Shown piece by piece: positions 6,453 through 13,451 of a stretch of DNA of 14,566 nucleotides (position 1 is the stretch's first letter; the number at the start of each line of letters is the position of its first letter). The translations under genes were made by a program, and so were the position numbers. A model generated the notes under the pieces. It ran no database searches. It saw only the letters and a program-made list of their open reading frames with translations, and was not told where the DNA came from. Source of the stretch: an uncultured Peptococcaceae bacterium (GTDB lineage Bacteria; Bacillota; Desulfotomaculia; Desulfotomaculales; Desulfallaceae); NCBI GenBank assembly GCA_913064925.1, contig CAJYBN010000050.1, forward strand, positions 1 to 14,566. Reading direction: 5' to 3'.

Positions 6453-8084
6453 TTAGCTTGCCATTGATATTTTTTCTTCTGTCACATCATCGGTTTTTAT
6501 TTCAAGCTTTGCTTCCTTCGCCCAAGCTATTACCTCGGCGTTTAGTTTGGGATCCTTTGCTACCGGCTGGTTTTTATCAATTTTGGCCTGTACCAGAATT
6601 TTGCCTCTGACTTCCAGGCAGGCAACCAGTTTGCCCTTATCGTCGGCCACCAGGACAATCCATTTCCGGTTGTCTTTCATGGCCTGTCCATAGGATGCTA
6701 CACAGTTATGCAGTTCGGCGCCGGCTTCCAGCAGTTCTATTGACTCTTTCGGCAGGAAGAATTTCAACCGGTCCGTTTGCATAGAAAGCCGTTTAACTAT
6801 ATGGTCAGGTACGTTGAATTTTAAGTTTACGTGATTTTGCAACCTGTGTCTTTTAGCCATCCAGTCGTGCAGATCCTTGAGTTTAACCCGTTCTGTTTTA
6901 ATGGCCCGGCGGTTGTCTTCATTGAGTTGCCGGTAAAGCCTGACACAGTCCCGGAGTTCGGTTTCTTCTGCCTTCTCTATCATGTGGACAACTCCGGCTT
7001 CACCGTAGATGAGCAACATATTACGTAGGAAGTGGAGCAAGTTTTCATTTATATACCCGGGGGCATATTCATACCCGTACGGGTTTAGCGTGCTGTATTT
7101 CTTGAAGCCGTTGTACAGGCGAACCGCGTAATCGTAGTTTTGGCATATGGAGAACGCTTCGGACAGCAAGCCAATCTCAAATGGATCGGCGCCCAGAATC
7201 CTCCTGATAACTGGTTTGTTGGGCAGTGAATAAACTGTGGTCAGGGCGGTTATAAAGTTGGTTTTCTGCCTGGTTAAAGTGATTACTTCGTCCATCAGAC
7301 CGCGGTTCCAAATCGCTTTTAGCTCCCAGAAACGTTCAATCGTTCCTGGACTTTCCCGGTATATCGCGGGCAGGTTCGGCGCGTTTGGAAAGGTCACGCG
7401 GTAAGCTATGTTAAAAATTGGGAGTAAAAACACGCCATGGAACTGGCCGGAACTGACAAACATTGATGGGATTTTATATCCCAGCTTTTTTTCCAATTTT
7501 TTATGCACGGCTTCCCGGAGTGCTTTTAACACCCTGATAAGTTCCGATTTTTGGTATATATTTGCCAAGCTGAAAGGCTGGAAAAATCCGAGGATGCTTT
7601 TATTGAACAGGTCCAGTTTAAACGGGTTGCCGATTTCCAGGGATTCGATTTTATGGCCGTTCTCATAACGGGTGAACGTTACGGTTTGCCTGGCTATGTC
7701 AAAACGGAATACTTCTTTGTACCGCCCCGCAAACACACTAAGCAGGTCCCGGAACTGCACTGTGCTGCAGTGCACTTCAAAATTGACCACGGTTTGGAAA
7801 GTTTTAACGGCCAGGCGCACCTTGTTGGGGATCAGCACGTGGCGCTCAACGCAGGCCACGTGCTTTTCATGCCTTGTTCCGCAGTGGGGACAGTGGAAGT
7901 AATCCCCCTTCTCACACCACTGCAGGCATCCTGTCTTTCGGCCCCAGGCCGATGTGAAGGCCTGGCCGCAGGATTCACAATAGTATTGATAATGGTGCAA
8001 CCCGTTTTTAAGGTATCCCAGGTCTTCAGCGTAGGCAGTGAACATTTGTGGGATTACCACTTCAGCTGCCAGCAATTTGTTCAC
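6453..8084 (-). CDS. PcfJ-like protein
   Basis: This 543-residue protein belongs to the PcfJ-like family of phages, plasmids and integrative elements; its biochemical role is not established. The N-terminus has zinc-ligand pairs C36/C39, C53/C57 and C65/C68. The diagnostic C-terminal domain (about 440-520) contains LLEAGAELHNCVASYG with H459/C461, then ACLEV and a QAKIDKNQPV segment, matching the conserved LHxCV...LEV...Q..N pattern. The central part is mainly helical by composition. GTG 8084 has no clear ribosome binding site. AGGGGTGA overlaps this GTG and is well placed for TTG 8075, so the protein may start at residue 4. It begins 2 nt after the stop of the Lys/Glu-rich gene, suggesting coupling. 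Confidence 0.88.
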   Translation of the reverse strand: MNKLLAAEVVIPQMFTAYAEDLGYLKNGLHHYQYYCESCGQAFTSAWGRKTGCLQWCEKGDYFHCPHCGTRHEKHVACVERHVLIPNKVRLAVKTFQTVVNFEVHCSTVQFRDLLSVFAGRYKEVFRFDIARQTVTFTRYENGHKIESLEIGNPFKLDLFNKSILGFFQPFSLANIYQKSELIRVLKALREAVHKKLEKKLGYKIPSMFVSSGQFHGVFLLPIFNIAYRVTFPNAPNLPAIYRESPGTIERFWELKAIWNRGLMDEVITLTRQKTNFITALTTVYSLPNKPVIRRILGADPFEIGLLSEAFSICQNYDYAVRLYNGFKKYSTLNPYGYEYAPGYINENLLHFLRNMLLIYGEAGVVHMIEKAEETELRDCVRLYRQLNEDNRRAIKTERVKLKDLHDWMAKRHRLQNHVNLKFNVPDHIVKRLSMQTDRLKFFLPKESIELLEAGAELHNCVASYGQAMKDNRKWIVLVADDKGKLVACLEVRGKILVQAKIDKNQPVAKDPKLNAEVIAWAKEAKLEIKTDDVTEEKISMAS

Positions 8085-8086
8085 CC

Positions 8087-8533
8087 CTAATTAAGGAAAT
8101 CGAATTCTTCCAAAACGTCTTTTTCACCGGCCGGCTCTTTATTTGTTGATTCTTTTTTAGCCGGTTCTTCTTTCGGAGCTTTTTCCTTGGCTAATTCATT
8201 TTTAGCAGGTTTTTCTTTGGCTGGTTCTTCCTGCTGGGTATCTTTTTTGCTCCTTTTCTTCTTAGGTGGTGGATTATCGGTTTTTTCCAGGGCCGGCTGT
8301 TTTTCTGTCTTGGGCTTGGTGTTTTCGGCGCTCTTATAAAATTTGGCCAGGGCCGTTGCAGTATCGACAGCGTATTTCATGGTTGCTACATAGTCTTTGA
8401 GAGTTTTGATAGCTACCGGGTCAACTGAATGCCCAGGGTTTTCTTGCTTAGCATCATGAGCTAGCAAATCCTCCAGTTCCTTCAGTACCTTGGATTGCTG
8501 GTTCATAAAATTAATGATGCTGTCAAAGTTCAT
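8087..8533 (-). CDS. Protein with helical head, Lys/Glu/Pro/Ala tail and acidic C-terminal tip
   Basis: This 148-residue protein is of unknown function. Residues 1-70 look helical, with KVLKELEDLLAHDAKQ likely amphipathic. Residues 72-140 are low complexity: a basic patch PPPKKKRSKK, then repeated K-E-x-P-A units (EEPAKEKPAK, APKEEPAKKE), resembling histone H1 or linker sequences. The end, LEEFDFLN, is acidic plus aromatic, similar in style to the C-terminal tip of the SSB in this window (DDDDDDFLS). A disordered tether that contacts nucleic acid and recruits a partner is a reasonable inference. The ATG at 8533 has a strong GGGGAGGT site with about 7-nt spacing. The 92 nt upstream (8534-8625) hold no gene. 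Confidence 0.75.
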   Translation of the reverse strand: MNFDSIINFMNQQSKVLKELEDLLAHDAKQENPGHSVDPVAIKTLKDYVATMKYAVDTATALAKFYKSAENTKPKTEKQPALEKTDNPPPKKKRSKKDTQQEEPAKEKPAKNELAKEKAPKEEPAKKESTNKEPAGEKDVLEEFDFLN

Positions 8534-8625
8534 TTATTTTACCTCCCCAAAAATTTTAAGTTTTTATAAGCCACAACTGCCTGATGGTAACTGCTTGGGC
8601 CGTATCGTACTGCGCTATGCGCTGC

Positions 8626-8973
8626 TCACTCATCCAGGACACCTGCCTTTACTAGCTGCTTTGCATTGAATGTAGTGTGCTCATCAAGGAAATCTTTAAG
8701 TTGTTTTATCATCTGCTCCAGTTCTGCTATGTGCTCACTCGCCCCCACCTTTTGTAAAACCTTTCCTAACTGCTCTAGCGTAAATACCGGATCAATGCCG
8801 TGCTTCAGTAGAGAGAATACTGCTGTCGCCGCCTCCAGCAACTCAAAGTAGTGGGCGGCTTCGAGTATCGCTTCTACCGTTTGGCCGTCGTTAACTTCGC
8901 CATTTTCAAATCGCCATAGTGCTTCAAAACCTTTATCACGCGCCACCCGCTCCACAATCGCCGCTTTGTTCAC
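8626..8973 (-). CDS. Small helical protein, unknown function
   Basis: The start is GTG 8973, chosen because it overlaps the preceding stop as GTGA and has GGGAGG about 6 nt upstream; an upstream in-frame ATG at 9024 would run 55 nt into the previous gene. The product has 115 residues, without Cys or recognisable motifs. It appears all-helical, with a Leu-rich middle (AAHYFELLEAATAVFSLLKH) and a likely coiled-coil stretch around residues 80-97 (IAELEQMIKQLKDFLDEH). It may form a small helical bundle or act as an adaptor to the other proteins of the block. I do not recognise a family. Confidence 0.72.
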   Translation of the reverse strand: MNKAAIVERVARDKGFEALWRFENGEVNDGQTVEAILEAAHYFELLEAATAVFSLLKHGIDPVFTLEQLGKVLQKVGASEHIAELEQMIKQLKDFLDEHTTFNAKQLVKAGVLDE

Positions 8974-9212
8974 ACTTTCGGCCTCCCTCTTTTCTGCTTC
9001 TCCGTCGGCCGGCACAAGTCGCACAGCTTTTGCTGTGGATGCGTAGGAATGAACTCACGCCGGCACCTGGCGCAGGGCCTCATGGGAGCAGCGTTTTTCC
9101 TCCGCTGTATCTTCTCACTGTGCAACTCACAGTATTTCTGCCTGCCGCTTGTTGGTATAAACACCCGCCCGCAAACTTCGCAGCGTTTGGGCTCGCGCGT
9201 CGCTGTGATCAT
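8970..9212 (-). CDS. Small tandem zinc-finger protein with AT-hook-like tail
   Basis: This 80-residue basic protein has two similar zinc-finger units: C11-C14/C28-H31 and C47-C50/C64-C67. Each has the pattern CxxC then xxFIPT and a QKxC segment, so they look like an internal duplication. The C-terminus KQKRGRPKV contains RGRP, the core of AT-hook minor-groove binders. DNA or RNA binding is therefore likely, but no named family is recognised. The ATG at 9212 overlaps the stop of the upstream gene (ATGA) with CCAGGAG just ahead, and its stop overlaps the next start (GTGA), so it is translationally coupled on both sides. The fingers resemble those at the front of the HNH protein at 682-1221. Confidence 0.8.
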   Translation of the reverse strand: MITATREPKRCEVCGRVFIPTSGRQKYCELHSEKIQRRKNAAPMRPCARCRREFIPTHPQQKLCDLCRPTEKQKRGRPKV

Positions 9213-10042
9213 CTCCTGGTCACCAGCCAGCCTTTCTCGTTCTTCTCCAGCTCGTATTCCCCAACGCCAAAACCGTGCTTTTTAAGAAACTTGACCAGCG
9301 CCCCGCCGCCGATGTGGCTGTGGTTTTGCGCAAGCCTAAACCCTTCGGTTATGTTCCCCGCCGGTGCTAAAACCAAAGCACCGTTTTTTAGCACGCCAAT
9401 CCTTACGAACTCGGCCGGCCTGAGCAGTTTAACTGCGGCGCTGGAAATACTTATGCGGTCCTCGTATATCTTTAGCGTTACCCCACCAGTGCCTAATCGC
9501 ACAGGTTTTGCCCAGGCAAGTACCTCGGAGAGTTCATCGGCCGCCGCGGGTGGTTTACTGGCCTCAACCTGCTCCTCTTCTGGTTCAGGCTCTGGCAGTT
9601 CTTCTTCAGTTGCTTCTTGAGCATCCTCTTTACCAGGGTATGCTTCAAACCTGGCAGCATTATCAGCAGCTTGTTGCTGTTTAAACTCATCTGGGTTAAA
9701 CCCGTCAGGCCAATACTGCTTTTTGAGTTCGTAGACCGCCCAGAAAGGTATGCTGTACTCGTCGGCTATTGATTGTTGCGTCCGGCCCTCGGCCAGTAAA
9801 GCACCTAACACGTCTTTGGGCAATTTTTGACGCGCAGTTTCCATGGTGGACGCCATACTGCTTTCATCCTCCCTTTTTCTTGGTCTGTAGCACTTATTAC
9901 ACGTTCCGCAATGACAAAGCCAGTGTTCGGGCGTTCTTTTATTTTCATAAACGCCGGCAATGCGAATATTATTCAGCCCACCACACTTGGGGCATGACAG
10001 GTCATACTTTTGCATTATTCTGTCACTAATGTAAATGGCCAT
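9209..10042 (-). CDS. Zinc-ribbon and helix-turn-helix protein, putative regulator
   Basis: The start is ATG 10042 (277 residues), with TAGGAG 7-8 nt upstream and just after the previous stop; a longer frame to 10126 would overlap the upstream gene by 68 nt without such a site. A zinc ribbon lies at C17-C20 and C43/C45/C48/C51. Residues 81-110 (LLAEGRTQQSIADEYSIPFW) form a convincing helix-turn-helix of the kind in transposase or sigma-like regulators. Residues 120-175 are acidic and Pro-rich, likely a flexible linker. The C-terminal 100 residues form a separate globular domain I do not recognise (start GTGGVTLKIYEDRISIS, end GWLVTRR). It is probably a DNA-binding regulator; the target is unknown. 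An internal GGGAGG precedes Met63. Confidence 0.75.
   Translation of the reverse strand: MAIYISDRIMQKYDLSCPKCGGLNNIRIAGVYENKRTPEHWLCHCGTCNKCYRPRKREDESSMASTMETARQKLPKDVLGALLAEGRTQQSIADEYSIPFWAVYELKKQYWPDGFNPDEFKQQQAADNAARFEAYPGKEDAQEATEEELPEPEPEEEQVEASKPPAAADELSEVLAWAKPVRLGTGGVTLKIYEDRISISSAAVKLLRPAEFVRIGVLKNGALVLAPAGNITEGFRLAQNHSHIGGGALVKFLKKHGFGVGEYELEKNEKGWLVTRR
9854..9873 (-). promoter_or_regulatory. Possible internal ribosome binding site and start within the HTH gene
   Basis: GGGAGG (9873-9868) lies 11 nt before an in-frame ATG (9856-9854), which is Met63 of the zinc-ribbon/HTH protein, exactly at the junction between zinc ribbon and helix-turn-helix. Internal initiation would give a 215-residue product without the zinc ribbon. 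The spacing is longer than ideal, and Arg-Glu codons (AGG GAG) can create such a site by chance. Confidence 0.3.
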
Positions 10043-10058
10043 GATAAACGCTCCTAAA

Positions 10059-10490
10059 CTATAACTCGATAACCGGCAAACCCTTAAGAAGTTCGACCTG
10101 GTATGGTGGTAACTCGTATAGTTCAACCATTCCGGTTTGATATTCGACCGTCAGTGATACTCCTTGCTGGACACGCATGGTGCGATGAGAGAAGCGTTTT
10201 AGTGAGCGGTAGAGTTTTTCAAGCAGTTCATAATTTAAACAGACTGTTTCGCCTCCAATGGATACGTACACAGGTTGGCCGGTGACAATCCGTAACTCGT
10301 CAAGCTGTTCTTCCAGGCTTTTTAAAATTTGTGTTTTACTAAACGGTGTTGCTTTTTCAAGCTCTTTTATCTGTTTTTGTATAGCCTTGCGTTTTGCTTT
10401 GATGGTATTGTTTGCCGCCTGCTTGGCCGTTCTGATTTGGGCTTTTTCTTCATCAGTTAGTTTTCTGACATAGGGAGCCGTGAACCACAT
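10059..10490 (-). CDS. Coiled-coil protein of unknown function
   Basis: This 143-residue protein starts at ATG 10490, 5 nt after the polymerase stop, with AAGGA about 9 nt upstream. Residues 12-72 are rich in Lys, Glu, Gln and Ala with a heptad-like hydrophobic pattern, predicting a long coiled coil. The C-terminal half has alternating hydrophobic residues (QPVYVSIGGETVCLNY, VSLTVEYQTGMVELYEL), suggesting a small beta-rich domain. No catalytic motif or family is recognised. Its position directly behind the DNA polymerase is compatible with a replication accessory role, but nothing in the protein proves it. Confidence 0.72.
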   Translation of the reverse strand: MWFTAPYVRKLTDEEKAQIRTAKQAANNTIKAKRKAIQKQIKELEKATPFSKTQILKSLEEQLDELRIVTGQPVYVSIGGETVCLNYELLEKLYRSLKRFSHRTMRVQQGVSLTVEYQTGMVELYELPPYQVELLKGLPVIEL

Positions 10491-10495
10491 TCAGA

Positions 10496-12448
10496 TCATT
10501 CCTTCTTGTAGTAATCGCATTCAAAACCGTCTGCCTGTAATGGCAACCCGGGGGCCCACTTAATCGGTTGGCTCATTATTTCGCATACCTCTTCAAGGCT
10601 GCCCGTGCTATGAGGCATTTCCAGCACAACTTCGTCATGCACATGCATAACAATTTTGTATCCAGCTGCATCTAACCGGAGCATGGCCTCGGCCAGGCAG
10701 TCCCGGGCTGTGGCCTGAACGATGTTTTCAACTAATTTCCCACCGTAAGTGTTAATCCGGCCCCACTGCTTAGTTCCTTGCTCCGCGCCTTCATAAGTGA
10801 GCGCCGGCTTTCCAAAGCGTTCATCGGTTTCTATCCTTGGCCGGACATATGCCAGGCGTCGACCAGAGGGCAGGCGGATGAACAGTATTCCGGACTCATA
10901 AGAGAAGACTAATCCGTGGTGCAGATGTACCGCCGTTTTGTCCCTCACGGCTTCAATAGCCGCCCTCTCCACGTCGTACCAGAACTGCACTATGGCAGGG
11001 TTGGCCTGCCGCCAGGTATTAACCAACTCCGGCAGTTCTTCTTCCTTCAGGCCCATCTTGAGGGCACCCATGTTGATCAATGCCCCCACGCCGCCCTGGT
11101 AGCCCAGGGCCAGTTCTGCGATCTTGCCTTTCTGCCGGAGCGGGTTGCCTTTAGTGATCGTCTCAATCGGCACCTTGAACATAGCCGCCGCAGATGCTTC
11201 GTATATTTTTCCGTGGGTGTTGAACACGTCCAGCCGCCACTTCTCGCCGGCATACCAGGCCACCACCCGGGCCTCAATTGCTGAGAAGTCGGCAACTATG
11301 AACCGGCGCCCCTCAGCCGGGACGAAGGCCGTTCTGATAAGTTGGGAGAGCACCGCCGGCACGCTTTCATATAGCAGTTCCAGGGTTTCGTACTCACCGG
11401 CGATCAGCAGTTGCCGGGCCAGGTCCAAGTCCGGTAAATCGTTTTTCGGAAGGTTCTGGACCTGCACCAGCCGGCCGGCCCAGCGCCCGGTTCGGTTTGC
11501 CCCGTAAAATTGCAGCAACCCTCGGATCCGGTTATCCTGGCACCGGGCCCGGTCCATGGCCTGATACTTCTTGACGCTGGTTTTGGCCATTTCCTGGCGC
11601 AGTTCCAACACTCGCTTGACTGTATCGCTTTCCGTCTGTTTCAGAAGCTCTGGAACAGATTCTTTATTGAGGCTCTCAACTTCCAGCCCTTCGGCCTCCA
11701 GCAGCCAGGTTTTGAGCTGGACCACGCTTTTAGGGTTGTCCAGCCCGGTCAGCCTGGCGGCCTCTTTAATTAGGCGTTCCTGGTATTGTGTATCGCAGGT
11801 TATTGCGTTGGTCACCAGGTCCGGGTCTATTTGGACGCCGTAGTCGTTTATTTTTTGGTCCAGTTCCCACAACCGTTGTTCTATGGGCGGAACCGGGAAT
11901 CTCTCCAAGGCCTTGCGGATTTCACGCTCCACTTCAACGTCCTTCCGGCAGTATGTCTTGAACTGCTCCCACTTTTCCGGGGCATGCTCCGGCAGGTTCC
12001 TGGTCCGCCGGCCATTGGCTTTTGTCGGCTTACATGGCATTGAGAAGTACCGAATAAGTAATTTTCCCGCGGTATCCTTCTGCTGTTTTAACTTCATCGC
12101 TTTGGCTACGCCCTCCAGATGGATGGGGAGGCCTAGGGTCAAGGCATGGACCTGCGTGCATCTCCACTGCCAGGGCGGCATCCGGTATCCGAAATGTTTA
12201 GCTATACATGTGCGTTCAAAATTGGCGTTGAAAGCGGTTTTAATAACGTTTGGGTCAGTTAATGCCTGAAGCACGTGATGGGGGAGGGGTTCTCCGCTGG
12301 CCAGGTCAACCACTTGGACCGGTTCATCGTCAAAGGCGTAACCGAAAAGCAGGATTTCAAAATCCTCTGCTTCCGTGTAGGTGTAGACCCCGCATTTTGC
12401 GAGGTCTACGCTGCTGTAAGTTTCTATGTCAATTGATAAGATGGTCAA
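10496..12448 (-). CDS. Family A DNA polymerase with 3'-5' exonuclease domain
   Basis: This 650-residue phage replicative polymerase joins a DnaQ-like proofreading domain to a Pol I-type polymerase domain. Exonuclease motifs are SIDIET (5-10, D7 and E9), FNANFE (73-78) and YCRKD (166-170). Polymerase motif A is VADFSAIEAR (385-394, catalytic D387), motif B is RQKGKIAELALGYQGG (438-453) and motif C is HVHDEV (602-607, D605). The Exo II position has FE where cellular enzymes have FD, common in this phage subfamily as far as I recall. There is no 5'-3' exonuclease. The start is TTG 12448, supported by AAGGCGG about 8 nt upstream and the immediately following SIDIET motif. Length is normal for phage forms. 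It presumably works with the DUF2815 SSB upstream and the VirE helicase downstream. Confidence 0.95.
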   Translation of the reverse strand: MTILSIDIETYSSVDLAKCGVYTYTEAEDFEILLFGYAFDDEPVQVVDLASGEPLPHHVLQALTDPNVIKTAFNANFERTCIAKHFGYRMPPWQWRCTQVHALTLGLPIHLEGVAKAMKLKQQKDTAGKLLIRYFSMPCKPTKANGRRTRNLPEHAPEKWEQFKTYCRKDVEVEREIRKALERFPVPPIEQRLWELDQKINDYGVQIDPDLVTNAITCDTQYQERLIKEAARLTGLDNPKSVVQLKTWLLEAEGLEVESLNKESVPELLKQTESDTVKRVLELRQEMAKTSVKKYQAMDRARCQDNRIRGLLQFYGANRTGRWAGRLVQVQNLPKNDLPDLDLARQLLIAGEYETLELLYESVPAVLSQLIRTAFVPAEGRRFIVADFSAIEARVVAWYAGEKWRLDVFNTHGKIYEASAAAMFKVPIETITKGNPLRQKGKIAELALGYQGGVGALINMGALKMGLKEEELPELVNTWRQANPAIVQFWYDVERAAIEAVRDKTAVHLHHGLVFSYESGILFIRLPSGRRLAYVRPRIETDERFGKPALTYEGAEQGTKQWGRINTYGGKLVENIVQATARDCLAEAMLRLDAAGYKIVMHVHDEVVLEMPHSTGSLEEVCEIMSQPIKWAPGLPLQADGFECDYYKKE

Positions 12449-12461
12449 CTATATCGCCGCC

Positions 12462-12593
12462 TTAAAACCCTTTAATATCAATTCTTAAAACCGTTCCCGC
12501 CCAATATGCGGTAACATGTTTTCCTTCATAATCAAAGTCAACTCGCTTTGCGCCATCTTTTAAAAGAGCTAAAGCCTTCTCGATTATGTTCAT
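12462..12593 (-). CDS. Small protein, 43 residues, unknown
   Basis: The start at ATG 12593 lies 4 nt after the stop of the preceding gene, with GGGGTGA about 4 nt upstream; the upstream in-frame start at 12668 would sit fully inside the neighbour. The product begins MNIIEKALALLKDGAKR, an amphipathic helix, then two short beta-like strands (VDFDYEGKHVTAYWAG, TVLRIDIKGF). It ends 13 nt before the polymerase TTG. It is not recognised, and its shortness limits confidence, but tight packing between two genes and a plausible ribosome binding site support it. Confidence 0.6.
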   Translation of the reverse strand: MNIIEKALALLKDGAKRVDFDYEGKHVTAYWAGTVLRIDIKGF

Positions 12594-12597
12594 TTCT

Positions 12598-12846
12598 TCA
12601 CCCCAACATTTTCGCCAACTCTTTGGCCAGTCGTTCACGTTCCAACCGTTTTTTGTGGCCCTCGACATCCACCTTCTGTACTATCCAGTTGGTCGCTTTG
12701 GTGGAGGTCTCCACAAACCCGGCCACTTTGCCCACAGAAAAACCCCGGGCCGTATCACAAACCACCGGGTCACCGACCTGGATGTCATCCAGGTCGGTGA
12801 AGAAATCGTAAAGCACTTCATAGTTCCCAGCGAAAGCTACTTGCAC
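12598..12846 (-). CDS. Small beta-barrel-like protein, unknown function
   Basis: The conserved-looking part is VQVAFAGNYEVLYDFFTDLDD then VGDPVVCDTARGFSVGKV. The second segment recalls the VGDxVVVxTxRGxxxGKV pattern at the start of PSP1-type domains, so a small beta-barrel is plausible. The C-terminal 25 residues are highly charged and helical (KKRLERERLAKELAKMLG). The start is uncertain: GTG 12846 is 10 nt after the SSB stop with GGAG close upstream and gives 82 residues; ATG 12876 or 12882 would overlap the acidic tail codons of the SSB. Similar short genes follow SSB genes in Firmicutes phages, to my recollection. No activity can be assigned. Confidence 0.65.
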   Translation of the reverse strand: MQVAFAGNYEVLYDFFTDLDDIQVGDPVVCDTARGFSVGKVAGFVETSTKATNWIVQKVDVEGHKKRLERERLAKELAKMLG

Positions 12847-12856
12847 AATTCTCCGG

Positions 12857-13420
12857 TTAGCTGAGGAAGTCGTCATCGTCATCGTCCACCACGTCAAAAT
12901 CATCCTCCGGCCTGGAACGACCGCCCAGGGGCTCACCGTCGGCCAGCTTCTGGATATTTTGCAGGCCGCAGCCGATACCCTTATTGCCGGCCTGGTTGAA
13001 CGGGAAGAAATTGAGGCTTACGCGACCATAGCAACCGCTATAAACTTCGGATTGGTCAAGGATAGGATTTAAGTTCTTATCCACGATGCCGGGTTTCTGC
13101 TTGGAGCTGGCGTTCAGGAAGTAGTGGCCCGCGTATTCGGGCCGATCCGGCCTGTCCACGTCTCCATCGCGCAGAGGAAGTTTGAGGTTAGGCGGAATCT
13201 TTCCGCCCCACAGGCTCATTCCAGCTTGCTTGGCCGCATCGACAGCGGCTTTAATTTTACGGAGAGTTTCTTTGTCGCTTTTGGGGATCAGAACACAAAG
13301 GGAGTACTTTTTTTCCTGGCCTTCAGCAATGGCCCGGGGCTCGAATACATTAACATAGGACATTCTAATTTTGCCGGTTACAACTTTAGTATTTGGTTTG
13401 GTTTGAGCTTGCGTTGTCAT
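12857..13420 (-). CDS. DUF2815 single-stranded DNA-binding protein
   Basis: This 187-residue protein belongs to the DUF2815 family, regarded as a phage ssDNA-binding protein related in fold to T7 gp2.5. Typical features are the opening strands VVTGKIRMSYVNVFEP (14-29), KKYSLCVLIPKSD (37-49), the central RPEYAGHYFLNASS region (93-106) and YSGCYGRVSLNFFPFN (127-142). The last 20 residues are strongly acidic and end in DDDDDDFLS, the tail used by SSBs to contact polymerase and helicase. ATG 13420 has AAGGGGAA about 8 nt upstream. It lies between the DUF2800 nuclease and the polymerase, the usual order in these phages, supporting a role in replication and recombination. The family call is firm; binding activity is by family. 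Confidence 0.9.
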   Translation of the reverse strand: MTTQAQTKPNTKVVTGKIRMSYVNVFEPRAIAEGQEKKYSLCVLIPKSDKETLRKIKAAVDAAKQAGMSLWGGKIPPNLKLPLRDGDVDRPDRPEYAGHYFLNASSKQKPGIVDKNLNPILDQSEVYSGCYGRVSLNFFPFNQAGNKGIGCGLQNIQKLADGEPLGGRSRPEDDFDVVDDDDDDFLS

Positions 13421-13451
13421 TTCACATTTCCCCTTTTCACTTTTTTACTAA

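Noticed and set aside
8534..8625. Possible terminator or small gene in the 92-nt gap
   Set aside because: Only a short GCGC-ATA-GCGC inverted repeat without a T-tract is seen, plus the ribosome binding site of the next gene. No coding frame stands out.
8919..9620. Plus-strand 233-codon frame ending in Ser/Gly repeats
   Set aside because: The Ser/Gly runs are antisense to the acidic linker of the zinc-ribbon/HTH protein. Tightly coupled minus-strand genes explain the region.
9493..9690. Minus-strand 65-codon frame
   Set aside because: It lies inside the HTH gene in another frame, with no ribosome binding site and a composition unlike its neighbours.
12844..12936. Long start (12936) for the 12598 gene
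   Set aside because: Its first 30 residues are an out-of-frame reading of the SSB's Asp codons and have no protein-like character; starts nearer 12846-12882 are preferred.
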